A stretch of DNA of 64,000 nucleotides from Lysinibacillus timonensis (GCF_900291985.1 NZ_LT985980.1:2634001-2698000); one strand, 5' to 3'. Positions 51,101 through 59,432 are shown, counted from the first letter of the stretch. Program-made: numbers and translations. The notes: generated by a model not told the origin, from the letters alone.

Positions 51101-52823
51101 CAGTATTCCGAATGTAACCTTTGATAAGAAAAGCAGCGAACAAACGGATATTGCAATCCCAGTAGACTTAAAAGGAAATACTTTAACAGAACTTAAAAAT
51201 GGTGAAACACCTTTAACTCTTGGAACAGACTATACTGTGGAGGGTTCAACTGTAGTTATAAAAAAAGAGTATTTAGCAACACTTCCAATAGGCAATACAT
51301 CTATTACGTTTATTTTTGATGAAGGTCAATCACAAAATTTAACTTTAACAATCAAAAACACAAAACGAGAGTCTGGTGGGGGTAATTCAACCTCTAATTC
51401 AACAACAGAGGAAATTAATATTAATGTAGAAACTGGTAACTCTGAAAAAGGTTCAATAGTAAGTCAAACTACTATTTCACGTACTAAGCAAAGCGATGGG
51501 ACGGTTCAAGACCAAATTACATTATCAGCGGATCAAACAAAAGAAGTAATTCAAAAACTAAAAGAAGTAGATCAAAATATTGCACGTATTCTAATCACGG
51601 ATGAAAAGGATGAAGTAGCTCAAGTAGATGTTTCAGTTCCATTGGAATCTGTAAATGAATTAGGTGATCAAAATATTAGTCTTGAATTTTATACAGAAAA
51701 TGTAACAATACAAATTCCTGAAAGCTCACTAGATGATTTTAATAAGGATATGTATTTCCGTGTTGTTCCAATTAAAGATGAACTAGAAAGACAAAAAGTA
51801 GAAGATCGGGCAAGAATTGAAACTATCGTTAAAGATTATGCTGGTGACCTAGAGGTAAATGTTGTATCACGTCCGATGACGATTGAAACTAACTTACAAA
51901 GTCGCCCAGTAACTCTAGTGCTGCCATTAAGAGATGTAGATCTGCCAACTGATACTAAACAAAGAGAAGCATTTTTATCTGATTTGGTAATCTTTGTTGA
52001 ACATAGTGATGGTGAAAAGGAACTAATAAAACCCCGTGTCGTTGAGTATAACGACGGGGAGCTTGGATTAGAGTTTGGAGTGACAAAGTTTAGTTCCTTT
52101 ACGATCCTTAACATGGAAGGTTGGGAGGAAGTATTATCTAATCCGAATCCTGAGCAAAATGAGAATCAGGAACAAGGGCATGAACAACAACTACACAAAC
52201 CTTATATTAGCGGATATGGGGAATTATTCAAACCGAATGCATCTATAACTCGAGCTCAAATGGCATCAATGCTTGCTCAAAATCTTGAGGTTAATCCTTC
52301 TACAGCCCAATTTTCAGATGTAGTGAAAAACCATTGGGCGCATGAAAATATTATGGAAGCAAAAGGTGCTGGGGTAATGAAAGGGGTTAATTCTTCTACA
52401 TTTAATCCTAATGGAACGGTAACCCGAGCTCAAATGGCAGTAATTGCTTACAGCTGGATCAAATCTGAGTGTGCACAAGATGAAACGAAATTTGATAGTT
52501 GTGCGAATTTGGAAAATACTACCAGTTCGACATTTGTAGATGTATCTGCTAACCATTGGGCAATTGATGCCATCAGCTTTGCAAAAGAATCAAAGTTAAT
52601 GTTAGGATATGATGATAATACCTTCCGACCTAACGAAAAATTGACAAGAGCACAAGCGGTTATTGTATTGAATAAGCTATTTAAACGTGGCCCATTAACT
52701 AATGTCAATGTTCCGACATTTAAAGATGTTCCGAAAACACATTGGGCATTTGGACATATAGAAGAAGCTGCGAAAATACATCAAGTTTATATTGACTCAA
52801 ATAAAAATGAAATTTTGCAGTAA
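48180..52823 (+). CDS. Large S-layer-anchored protein: propeller, LamG, X2 repeats, SLH
   Basis: This 1547-residue exported protein starts at GTG 48180 after GGAGGA. Order: signal peptide (to about residue 33); a six- or seven-blade propeller-like region of GLxFDxxxNLYF/Y units (about 45-265); an Ig/cadherin-like segment (270-370) ending SITPVNDGP; a LamG/concanavalin-like domain (about 378-558, with NEWVHVAAVYDDEQQKAFIYLNG); another cadherin-like segment to 685; four X2-type modules (about 690-1065), the last three nearly identical; a Gly/Ser/Thr linker and a 270-residue beta-rich region; then S-layer homology units with three TRAQ motifs (near 1358, 1408, 1487). It should sit on wall polymers and may bind glycans. 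It is monocistronic. Confidence 0.88.
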   Translation: MRNADIAKPFYVFLALVLIFQPLFLLNGKYVGAEMDDNEFISLSYPFGLDFYDNEIYVAQQTDLGSYGKISKINKDTKEVTTIISFDYPAEPMAVTLNSSGDIYFALYGGVTDTNKIYKVNKETLPLTEVTQETFDSVTELVYTVEEDIKIYGLEFDSENNLYFSTDTNKVYKLIEGESTAQVVLTYENDIQDIEFDSNEDLYLVNPMSNIYKIPSGNLTNLPVSTEDVAFVESIPAVGLTFADGELYYSQPSGKIYKYESEETYYEIPSIGEDSNDENYTGYSVNSIPNGSRGIKFTSPDNRNGEWQFFDGTRWVLIEESIELDGDQLFRFYPNEDWNGETTIKYVEKQQDGLFSESENGLTMSITPVNDGPYLTEVGGSSYLNLGLNQYVAYPDLGIYSNSFTYESWVNINENQPWARFFDTSFGMDQFNLHFAFYGNTKRLALEAIPQVSRSYNPIIITDRELTLNEWVHVAAVYDDEQQKAFIYLNGDLEAYGDMDLSNMANSPVDPRPHNYLGESTWAPFDGSYIGSIRDVRFWNTAKTKEEIVSEMNGLITTNNENLVLNYEFNNPTDGAVAKDSSGNGKNGTIINGSFVSRGFTKNLATNQDTPIDKLFEVIDVDNDELTITANSSNTTLIPNGNLLISGEGSTKTLTLIPSNGQSGVSKITVDINDGEISYQSSFVLTVKESKITLSSTTFDKKSNNQQDITVTMSLSGDTLTHIKNGESVLVEGLDYTINGSSVVIKKEYLATLPIGPSPFTFYFSNGESQNSLINIQDTTPENSIISISNVTFDKKSSEQTDIAIPVDLKGNTLTELKNGETPLILGTDYTVEGSTVVIKEEYLATLPIGTTNLQFVFDEGEPQSLIINIQDTTPENSIISIPNVTFDKKSSEQTDIAIPVDLKGNTLTELKNGEIPLILGTDYTVEGSTVVIKEEYLATLPIGTTNLQFVFDEGEPQSLIINIQDTTPENSIISIPNVTFDKKSSEQTDIAIPVDLKGNTLTELKNGETPLTLGTDYTVEGSTVVIKKEYLATLPIGNTSITFIFDEGQSQNLTLTIKNTKRESGGGNSTSNSTTEEININVETGNSEKGSIVSQTTISRTKQSDGTVQDQITLSADQTKEVIQKLKEVDQNIARILITDEKDEVAQVDVSVPLESVNELGDQNISLEFYTENVTIQIPESSLDDFNKDMYFRVVPIKDELERQKVEDRARIETIVKDYAGDLEVNVVSRPMTIETNLQSRPVTLVLPLRDVDLPTDTKQREAFLSDLVIFVEHSDGEKELIKPRVVEYNDGELGLEFGVTKFSSFTILNMEGWEEVLSNPNPEQNENQEQGHEQQLHKPYISGYGELFKPNASITRAQMASMLAQNLEVNPSTAQFSDVVKNHWAHENIMEAKGAGVMKGVNSSTFNPNGTVTRAQMAVIAYSWIKSECAQDETKFDSCANLENTTSSTFVDVSANHWAIDAISFAKESKLMLGYDDNTFRPNEKLTRAQAVIVLNKLFKRGPLTNVNVPTFKDVPKTHWAFGHIEEAAKIHQVYIDSNKNEILQ
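50511..51356 (+). repeat. Three 282-bp tandem repeats (X2 modules) inside the surface gene
   Basis: Copies begin at 50511, 50793 and 51075 with GATACAACACCAGAAAACAG, an exact 282-base period (94 residues). Copies one and two differ by only a few bases; the third diverges toward its end (after about 51240). A fourth, older copy precedes them (about 50247-50510). Near-identity at silent sites implies recent amplification or conversion. Confidence 0.92.
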
Positions 52824-52835
52824 AAATTAGGTAAA

Positions 52836-52874
52836 GGTTACTTGAAGATTTTCTTCAAGTAACCCTTTTTTATT
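52836..52874 (+). terminator. Terminator of the surface protein gene
   Basis: GGTTACTTGAAGA and TCTTCAAGTAACC form a 13-bp perfect stem with a 3-base loop, followed by CTTTTTTATTATT. Confidence 0.93.
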
Positions 52875-53085
52875 ATTGTAATAAATTCAACTCTTATATA
52901 TGCAAAAAGCACAAAAGAAATATGATGAACTCATATAAAGTATTAACTTAAATATAAAAAGCAATCTATATGTATCAATTGTTCATTTGGCTAAGTATTG
53001 GTTAATTCGACTGTACATATTTCGTAACGCAAATTTCAATACTATATCTGAAATTCATTATCTAATGAAGAAGGGATGAGGCATA

Positions 53086-53367
53086 GTGGCGAAACACTCA
53101 AGTGAAAGTTGGAAGCAAGATCATCCAAGTACTTTGTTTGGTAATTCTGTTCAAAGAGCAGATCGCGCGGTGAAACAGGCAATGTCACACCCACAGGAAA
53201 TAGCAGTTGAACATGCGTTTAATTCAATTGAACATGCAGAAAATGCTTATTTGAACGCAGTTGAGCACAATGAACATCTGGATATGGTAGAGCAACATAA
53301 GGAACAGCTTGATATGGTGAAGCAGCAACTGCATGAAATTGATGAAATTGTTCAAGAAAAACAGTAG
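53086..53367 (+). CDS. Small helical protein of unknown function
   Basis: This 93-residue soluble protein is rich in His, Glu and Gln and largely helical, with heptad-like repeats (EHAFNSIEHAENAYLNAVEH and EQHKEQLDMVKQQLHEIDEIVQEK) pointing to a coiled coil. GTG 53086 follows GAAGGGATGAGG. It has its own terminator. The family is not recognised; similar small His/Glu-rich helical proteins occur around spores, but nothing here proves that. Confidence 0.6.
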   Translation: MAKHSSESWKQDHPSTLFGNSVQRADRAVKQAMSHPQEIAVEHAFNSIEHAENAYLNAVEHNEHLDMVEQHKEQLDMVKQQLHEIDEIVQEKQ

Positions 53368-53454
53368 TGAGTCGATTGGGAAATTATTGAAGGCCATATT
53401 TTAAAAAGGATCCACAAGGTTACTACTTTTTAGCTTTCGCAAGCCTCCGATCTT

Positions 53455-53494
53455 ACTCCCGCATGAATAGTAAAGCATGTGGGAGTTTTTTTCT
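53455..53494 (+). terminator. Terminator of the small helical gene
   Basis: ACTCCCGCATG and CATGTGGGAGT pair (53455-53486) around AATAGTAAAG, followed by TTTTTTC. Confidence 0.9.
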
Positions 53495-53607
53495 ACTTCT
53501 TGATTATTAAGCATTCCCCATTAAATAAAATTTTATTATTAAATTGCACATAATCTTCTCTAAACAGTGAACATATACTAGATTTCCAATTAAGTTCTGT
53601 TAGTGAA

Positions 53608-53646
53608 TTTACAGTAATTTCATAATTTATTAACTTCAACTTAATA
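53608..53646 (+). promoter_or_regulatory. Weak PhoP-box-like repeats upstream of glpP
   Basis: TTTACA (53608), TTTCAT (53618), TTAACT (53630) and TTAATA (53641) lie at 10-12 base steps. They approach the TT(A/T)ACA repeat pattern of PhoP sites but only the first is a clean match. This is tentative and rests mainly on the operon's role in phosphorus uptake. Confidence 0.35.
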
Positions 53647-53702
53647 TAGATTATTTAATATGTAAGAAGGGATTAGATAGTACACTAAAAGGATGAGTAT
53701 GA

Positions 53703-54275
53703 ATGTTAATAGAATCCGTTCTCTCAAATAATCGAATTATTGCTGCAACTCAATTAAAAGATATAAAACATGCGGATGGATCACAATGTTCAGCGATCAT
53801 ATTAATGAATGCAAAACTATCTGAGTTAATGCATATGCCAAAGGTACAAAAACCATTATTTATACATATTGATTTACTTAAAGGATTAAAGAACGATAGA
53901 GAGGGAATTGCCTTTCTTAAGACATTTATAAATCCGACTGGCATTGTAACCACGAAAGGTAACTTGATTGAAGCGGCTAAAAAAGAGGGCTTGCTTACAA
54001 TACAAAGAATTTTCTTAATCGATACTAATTCATTAAAGACAGCAATTCAAAATATAAAAGAGTATCGTCCTGATGCCATTGAAGTAATGCCAGGTATCGC
54101 TCCATCTATTGTTAGTACATTAAAACGGGAATTAGATATACCAATTATCCTTGCAGGGTTAATTTCAACAATAGATGATGTGCTTCATGCTTTTGATGCT
54201 GGTGCAGAAGCAGTATCTCTAAGTAATCAACTTCTATGGAATGCTACAACAGATTCTATAATTACAACTAAATAA
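53703..54275 (+). CDS. glpP: Glycerol-3-phosphate-responsive antiterminator GlpP
   Basis: This 190-residue TIM-barrel-like cytosolic regulator binds glycerol-3-phosphate and then leader RNA, preventing early termination of glp genes. Typical stretches are FIHIDLLKGLKNDREGIAFLK, GIVTTKGNLIEAAKKEGLLTIQRIFLIDTNSL, DAIEVMPGIAPSIV and IILAGLISTIDDVLHAFDAGAEAVSLS. Length equals B. subtilis GlpP. It lies just before a Ugp-type G3P importer, with a terminator in the 250-base gap that is a natural target. Usual glpF/glpK/glpD neighbours are absent from the window. Confidence 0.92.
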   Translation: MLIESVLSNNRIIAATQLKDIKHADGSQCSAIILMNAKLSELMHMPKVQKPLFIHIDLLKGLKNDREGIAFLKTFINPTGIVTTKGNLIEAAKKEGLLTIQRIFLIDTNSLKTAIQNIKEYRPDAIEVMPGIAPSIVSTLKRELDIPIILAGLISTIDDVLHAFDAGAEAVSLSNQLLWNATTDSIITTK

Positions 54276-54526
54276 CTTTTATAAGGACTTGGGTGGAGAC
54301 CATAGAAAACCCATTTGTTCCCGATTGATGAATGAATTTGACGAGCTAGTTGTCAACTTAAGGGGGTAAATGTGTGCTTTTTTATTGTCTCCCTTTTTTG
54401 TAAATAGAACGAAAGGAGGTAACCGATTTAATAGATTCCTTACTACATTTAGATTAATTCTAAGAACATAGAAATTAAATGCACAAAAACTCAAACTATA
54501 TTTCAAATTTGAAAGGGGAAATATTT
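54276..54526 (+). promoter_or_regulatory. ugp leader with GlpP-type antitermination region
   Basis: The 250-base gap between glpP and ugpB contains a small hairpin TTGAC...GTCAA (54338-54356) directly followed by a terminator (54360-54399), then a free AAAGGAGG tract at 54411-54419 and the true ribosome binding site of ugpB. This hairpin order fits a leader in which GlpP plus G3P stops termination. The GlpP binding sequence itself cannot be proven by eye. Confidence 0.5.
54360..54399 (+). terminator. Leader terminator between glpP and ugpB
   Basis: AAGGGGG pairs with CTCCCTT (one G-T pair) across a 22-base loop and is followed by TTTT. The stem is short, as expected for a regulated terminator. 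Confidence 0.6.
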
Positions 54527-55837
54527 ATGAAACTAAAACTAGCTTTATTAAGCGTCATTGTTCTGTTGTTCGGCACTTTAGCGGCTTGCAGTAACAGTTC
54601 GACTGAAAGTTCTAATGATACAAATAGTGAAACTATCGATTTAACTTGGTATTATCCAGTCAATGTAGGTGGTGCAGTTACTGAGGTTATCGATCAATAT
54701 GCGGAGGACTTTAACAATGAAGGAATTGAGGTAAATGGAAAAAAGGTAACGGTCACTCCGGTATATAGCGGTAACTATGATGAAACAATGACGAAAGTTC
54801 AAACAGCCATTAAAAACGGAAAGGCTCCAGATTTATCAGTTCAATTATCTGTGGACTTATTCCAAATTAAAAATTCAATCGTTCCTTTAGATGATTTTAT
54901 TAAAAATGATCCTGAAGCACAAGAAATGGTAAATGACTTCTTCCCAGGCTTTATGGAAAATGCACAGACGGACGGCATGACATATTCTATTCCCTTCCAA
55001 AGAAGTACTGTTATTTTATACTACAACAAAGACTTGTTTAAAGAAGCTGGTTTAGATCCAGAAGCACCACCTACAACTTGGGATGAAGTAATTGAATATG
55101 GTAAAAAACTGACGAAAGATGGACAGTGGGGAATTGAATTGCCGGCTACTGTCAGTGGTTATTGGATTTATCAAGCACTATATTTACAAAACAGTGTTAA
55201 CAATATGATGAGTGATGATGGAAAAGAAATTTACTTGAATACAGCTGAGGCAAAAGAAGCCCTCCAATATTGGGTTGATTTAAGTAAAAAGCACAAAATT
55301 ATGCCTGAAGGAGTGTTAGATTGGTCTACGGTGCCAACAGACTTTATTGAGGGTAAGACAGCTATGATGCTGACAACGACAGGTAACTTAACAAATGTTA
55401 AAAACAATGCGAAATTTGATTTTGGTGTAGCGTTTTTACCTGGAAATAAACAAATTGCCACTCCAACTGGTGGAGGTAACTTCTATATCTTTAAGGATAC
55501 ATCTGAAGAAAGACAACAAGCCGCTTTTGAATTTATAAAATGGATTACAGAACCAACTCGTGCAGCTGAGTGGAGTATTAATACGGGTTATATTGCTACT
55601 CGTCAATCTAGTTATGAAACGGAAGTTTTAAAGGAATACGTTGATTCATTCCCACAAGCTAAAATTGCAATGGAGCAATTAGAATATGCCAATAAGGAAA
55701 TTTCGGTTTATGAGCAAGGGAAAATTCAAAAAATTATACATGATGCATTGCAAGCAGCCATTAATGGTGCGGACGTTAGCGAAACATTAGACAAGGCTCA
55801 GGCAGAAGCTGAAGCAATTTTAAAAGCATATCAATAA
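54527..55837 (+). CDS. ugpB: Glycerol-3-phosphate ABC importer binding lipoprotein UgpB
   Basis: This 436-residue lipoprotein has lipobox GTLAAC (acylated Cys at residue 21) and a type I/extracellular solute-binding fold. Features of UgpB are LTWYYPVNVGGAVTEVIDQYAEDFN, SVDLFQIKNSIVPLDDF, PFQRSTVILYYNKDLFKEAGL and GGGNFYIFKDTSEERQQAAFEFIKW. ATG 54527 follows GAAAGGGG. It is first in ugpB-A-E-TIM-C. The glpP neighbour supports G3P as substrate; glycerophosphodiesters are also carried by Ugp systems. Confidence 0.9.
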   Translation: MKLKLALLSVIVLLFGTLAACSNSSTESSNDTNSETIDLTWYYPVNVGGAVTEVIDQYAEDFNNEGIEVNGKKVTVTPVYSGNYDETMTKVQTAIKNGKAPDLSVQLSVDLFQIKNSIVPLDDFIKNDPEAQEMVNDFFPGFMENAQTDGMTYSIPFQRSTVILYYNKDLFKEAGLDPEAPPTTWDEVIEYGKKLTKDGQWGIELPATVSGYWIYQALYLQNSVNNMMSDDGKEIYLNTAEAKEALQYWVDLSKKHKIMPEGVLDWSTVPTDFIEGKTAMMLTTTGNLTNVKNNAKFDFGVAFLPGNKQIATPTGGGNFYIFKDTSEERQQAAFEFIKWITEPTRAAEWSINTGYIATRQSSYETEVLKEYVDSFPQAKIAMEQLEYANKEISVYEQGKIQKIIHDALQAAINGADVSETLDKAQAEAEAILKAYQ

Positions 55838-55860
55838 ATCATTGTGGTGAGGTGAAGGAC

Positions 55861-56745
55861 TTGGGGAGAAGTAAGGTTGTCAAAGAAAATTTGACTGCTT
55901 GGATTTTTCTCCTTCCATCCCTCATTTTTCTTATCATGTTTACTTTATATCCGATTATCAATACATTCATTTCAAGTTTCTATAAATCGGATTTATCTAC
56001 AATAGAGCCAATCTTTATAGGTGTAGATAACTTTGGAATCATGATGGAAGATGAGGTATTTAGGAAGGCGTTTATCAATAATATTTGGTTTGCTATCGGT
56101 ACTGTTCCAACCAGTGTATTTCTAGGATTACTACTAGCGATGCTAGTTAATCGAACTTTTGTTGGGAAATCATTGTCGAGAGTGTTTTTCTTTTATCCAG
56201 TTGTCATTCCAATGGTTGCGGCATCTTTTATTTGGTTGTTTTTCTATACGCCGGATTATGGAATGATTAATTCGATACTCAAGGTTTTTGGGTTTGGGGA
56301 ATTGAATTTGTTAGGTAATTCGGATACTGCGTTGCTGTCCATCATGGCCTTGGTCATTTGGAAAGAAGCCGGTTTTTTTATGATCTTTTATTTAGCAGCT
56401 TTACAAAACGTTCCAAACGATTTACTGGAAGCAGCACGTATTGATGGTGCATTAAAATGGAGGCAGTTCCGAAGTGTTGTATTTCCACTATTAATGCCGA
56501 CTACTTTATTTTCGGTCATTATTGCAACAACAAATGCATTTAAAACAGTCGATCAGTTAGTAGTGATGACACAAGGTGGGCCAAATAACGCAAGTAATCT
56601 ATTACTTTATTATATTTATGAAAATACTTTCCGCTTTATGGATTATGGGAAAGCTGCCACAGTAACAGTCATTGTATTAATCATTATGGTTATGATTGCA
56701 GCTATTCAATTTTTCGCTACAGATAAAAAAATTCATTACAGTTAG
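55861..56745 (+). CDS. ugpA: Glycerol-3-phosphate ABC importer permease UgpA
   Basis: This 294-residue permease has six helices and the EAA loop LLEAARIDGALKWRQFRSVVFPLLMP near residue 190. The length and the N-terminal TAWIFLLPSLIFLIMFTLYPIINTF stretch fit UgpA/MalF-type subunits. TTG 55861 has GAGGTG 6 bases upstream; the in-frame GTG at 55852 lies within that site and is less likely. It is 23 bases after ugpB and directly before ugpE. Confidence 0.88.
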   Translation: MGRSKVVKENLTAWIFLLPSLIFLIMFTLYPIINTFISSFYKSDLSTIEPIFIGVDNFGIMMEDEVFRKAFINNIWFAIGTVPTSVFLGLLLAMLVNRTFVGKSLSRVFFFYPVVIPMVAASFIWLFFYTPDYGMINSILKVFGFGELNLLGNSDTALLSIMALVIWKEAGFFMIFYLAALQNVPNDLLEAARIDGALKWRQFRSVVFPLLMPTTLFSVIIATTNAFKTVDQLVVMTQGGPNNASNLLLYYIYENTFRFMDYGKAATVTVIVLIIMVMIAAIQFFATDKKIHYS

Positions 56746-56757
56746 GTGGGGAGTCAA

Positions 56758-57543
56758 TTGAATCGGCTCATATCAATTTCCACGTATATATTAGCATTAT
56801 TATGGGCGCTTCCACTTTTCGGAATTGTCTATATGGCCTTTAAAGATGCAAGTGCACAAGGATATTCTCTTACATTTAAGAACTTTATCGATGCATGGAA
56901 CGCGGCACCTTTTGGTCAATATTACTTGAATACAATCATCATTGTTTTTGTCATTTTATGTATGCAACTTATTACGATTACGTTGGCAGCCTATGCTTTT
57001 GCAAGAATGAACTTCTTTGCACAGAGTTTTATTTTTATGTTATTTCTTGTTCAAATCATGATTCCAAGTGATGTGTTAATATTCCCGAATTCTAATACAA
57101 TCGCACAACTAGGAATCTACGATACGAAATTGGCCATCATGATGCCCTATTTTATTTCTGCATTTGGAGTATTTTTGCTAAGACAAACCTTTAAAGGAAT
57201 TCCGTATGAACTTGAAGAAGCAGCAAAGATGGAAGGCTGTAGTCGTCTGCAAATTATTCGAAACGTCTATGTACCATTGGCGAAACCAACATATGTTGCT
57301 TTTGGATTAATATCAGTTAGTACACAGTGGAGTAATTTTTTATGGCCACTTATTATAACAGACTCAGATGAAAATCGCCCACTGACAGTAGGGCTTTCTA
57401 TGTTTGCAAAAGCGAGCGATTCGGGAGCCCAATGGGGGATTGTTGGTGCTGGAACGTTATTCATCATATTTCCTTTATTACTAGCTTTTTTACTATTTCA
57501 GAAACAATTCGTATCAAGTTTTATGCAATCCGGCATAAAGTAA
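56758..57543 (+). CDS. ugpE: Glycerol-3-phosphate ABC importer permease UgpE
   Basis: This 261-residue permease has six helices and the EAA loop ELEEAAKMEGCSRLQIIRNVYVPLAKP near residue 155. TTG 56758 is chosen because GGTGGGG lies 6 bases upstream; the in-frame GTG at 56746 is inside that site. It pairs with UgpA to form the membrane pore. Confidence 0.88.
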   Translation: MNRLISISTYILALLWALPLFGIVYMAFKDASAQGYSLTFKNFIDAWNAAPFGQYYLNTIIIVFVILCMQLITITLAAYAFARMNFFAQSFIFMLFLVQIMIPSDVLIFPNSNTIAQLGIYDTKLAIMMPYFISAFGVFLLRQTFKGIPYELEEAAKMEGCSRLQIIRNVYVPLAKPTYVAFGLISVSTQWSNFLWPLIITDSDENRPLTVGLSMFAKASDSGAQWGIVGAGTLFIIFPLLLAFLLFQKQFVSSFMQSGIK

Positions 57544-57570
57544 AATCATGTTTGTATTGGAGGAATCATA

Positions 57571-58359
57571 GTGAAATTTTCTATATCAACGTACTCTTTA
57601 TTTGACCTGCCAATTGATAAGGCGATTGAACAGTTAGTCAATAGTGGTTGGAAGTCAATTGAAATGATGTGTGAAGGAAAACAACATGGAGAACAATTAC
57701 TTGCAATGAATTATTCCCAACTTTTCAAAATTGGCCAATTCGCCAAAGAGAATGGAGTATCATTCGGTCTTCATTTACCTATCAATAAATTTAACCCCGC
57801 ATTAGGAGATGAACAAACGGTTGAAACATGGAATAACTGTTTACGAATTGTCCGTTTTCTTGAAATAGATTATGTATTACTTCATCCAGGTGTAAACCCC
57901 TCAGTAGAGGAAGGGATCGATTCAACTTCTCGTTTTATAAAAGAAATGCTTAAAGACTTACCTAAACAAATGAATCTAGTCATTGAAAATGTTCCAAATG
58001 GTGAAAATGTACTCGGTACAACGATTGACCAGTTACTAACGATCATTCAAAAAGTAGATGATAGTCGAGTATCCATGATGCTAGATACTGGTCATTGCTA
58101 TATGAATAGTAAAGAGGCATTTATTCAAGAATGTAGAAAATCGTATAACACTCTGTTTGGAATACATATAAGTGACAACCATGGGCAAGTCGATGAACAT
58201 TTAGCGGTTGGTGAAGGTGAGATTCCATTTAAACAAATGATCCAAGAATGTAAAGATAAAGATATTGTGTATGTGTTAGAAACCAATACGGTGGAAAGAG
58301 CTGAATACTCAAGGCAAAAACTAGCACAATATGTCAACATGGTGGAGGTCATTGAATGA
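57571..58359 (+). CDS. TIM-barrel sugar phosphate isomerase/epimerase-like protein in the ugp operon
   Basis: This 262-residue protein of the xylose isomerase-like TIM-barrel superfamily (AP endonuclease 2 fold) has candidate metal ligands in LHLPIN (His near 73), LLHPGVNPSVEEG (His near 108), LVIENVPNGEN (Glu near 142), MLDTGHCYM (Asp, His near 176), GIHISDNHGQVDEHLAVGEGEIPF (His, Asp near 205) and VLETNT (Glu near 244). GTG 57571 follows GGAGGA, and the stop overlaps ugpC by 4 bases. Ugp operons often have a GDPD here; this protein may act on imported glycerophospho-compounds, but that is inference. Confidence 0.8.
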   Translation: MKFSISTYSLFDLPIDKAIEQLVNSGWKSIEMMCEGKQHGEQLLAMNYSQLFKIGQFAKENGVSFGLHLPINKFNPALGDEQTVETWNNCLRIVRFLEIDYVLLHPGVNPSVEEGIDSTSRFIKEMLKDLPKQMNLVIENVPNGENVLGTTIDQLLTIIQKVDDSRVSMMLDTGHCYMNSKEAFIQECRKSYNTLFGIHISDNHGQVDEHLAVGEGEIPFKQMIQECKDKDIVYVLETNTVERAEYSRQKLAQYVNMVEVIE

Positions 58360-59432
58360 CAAAGATCCAACTAAAAAATGTGTTTAAAAAATATGCTAAT
58401 AGCGAAGGTTATTCTGTTAAAGATATTAACTTAGAGATAGAGGAAAAGGAATTTGTTGTCCTTGTTGGACCTTCAGGCTGTGGAAAATCGACTACACTAC
58501 GAATGATTGCAGGATTAGAAGAAATTTCAGAAGGGGATTTAATCATTGAGGGGCAACGAGTCAATGATAAGGAACCAAAGGATCGTGATATAGCGATGGT
58601 ATTCCAAAATTATGCCCTATATCCTCATATGACAGTGTACGAAAATATGTCATTTGGGCTGAAGGTTCGCAAGTATTCTAAGGAAGCAATAAAAGAGAAA
58701 GTCGAATATGCAGCAGGGATATTAGGCCTAACGAGTCTATTAAGTCGAAAGCCGAAAGAACTTTCTGGTGGACAGAGACAACGTGTTGCCTTAGGACGTG
58801 CGATTGTAAGAAATGCAAGTATATTCTTAATGGACGAGCCTTTATCGAATTTGGATGCAAAACTACGTGTACAAATGAGGGCTGAAATTTCAAAGCTACA
58901 TCGACAATTAGGTACAACCGTTATATATGTAACGCATGATCAAACGGAAGCAATGACGATGGCTACACGAATTGTCATCATGAAAGATGGGGTTATCCAG
59001 CAAATCGGTACCCCATCAGAAGTATATCAACTACCAACTAATACGTTTGTTGCGACTTTTATAGGATCGCCTGGTATGAATTTGATACATGGCGAAATGA
59101 AGAATGATGGTGATTTCATCATTTCTGATCAAGCCCATTATCATTTAAACAGTCAACAAAGAGCTATTGTTGAAAATCAAAACAAACCTATATTGTTAGG
59201 GATTCGACCAGAAGATATAAAGATTGTAACGCATCCAACCTCAATACAAGGTGTAGTTGATTTAGTCGAAATCAATGGGCCAGATATGTTGCTTTATGTC
59301 ATCGTTAACAATCAAACCATATTAGTAAAAAGTAAAACAGATCATAGCGTGAAAGTTGAACAAACAGTTTATTTAGAATTAGAGCATACAGCAGTGCATT
59401 TTTTTGATAAAGAAACAGGAATCCGACTTTAA
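58356..59432 (+). CDS. ugpC: Glycerol-3-phosphate ABC importer ATPase UgpC
   Basis: This 358-residue ATPase has Walker A GPSGCGKSTTLRMIAG near residue 38, Q-loop MVFQNYALYPHMTVYENM, signature LSGGQRQRVALGRAIVRN near 135, Walker B FLMDEPLSNLDAKLR and H-loop VIYVTHDQTEAMTMA, then a C-terminal OB-type regulatory domain (about 240-358) with GIRPEDI. This is the MalK/UgpC/MsmX class. It overlaps the TIM-barrel gene by 4 bases and ends the importer operon. Confidence 0.92.
   Translation: MTKIQLKNVFKKYANSEGYSVKDINLEIEEKEFVVLVGPSGCGKSTTLRMIAGLEEISEGDLIIEGQRVNDKEPKDRDIAMVFQNYALYPHMTVYENMSFGLKVRKYSKEAIKEKVEYAAGILGLTSLLSRKPKELSGGQRQRVALGRAIVRNASIFLMDEPLSNLDAKLRVQMRAEISKLHRQLGTTVIYVTHDQTEAMTMATRIVIMKDGVIQQIGTPSEVYQLPTNTFVATFIGSPGMNLIHGEMKNDGDFIISDQAHYHLNSQQRAIVENQNKPILLGIRPEDIKIVTHPTSIQGVVDLVEINGPDMLLYVIVNNQTILVKSKTDHSVKVEQTVYLELEHTAVHFFDKETGIRL

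Noticed and set aside
50511-51356. Evenly spaced repeats considered as a CRISPR array
   Set aside because: Units are 282 bases, coding and nearly identical throughout; they encode X2 protein modules, with no repeat-spacer pattern or cas genes.
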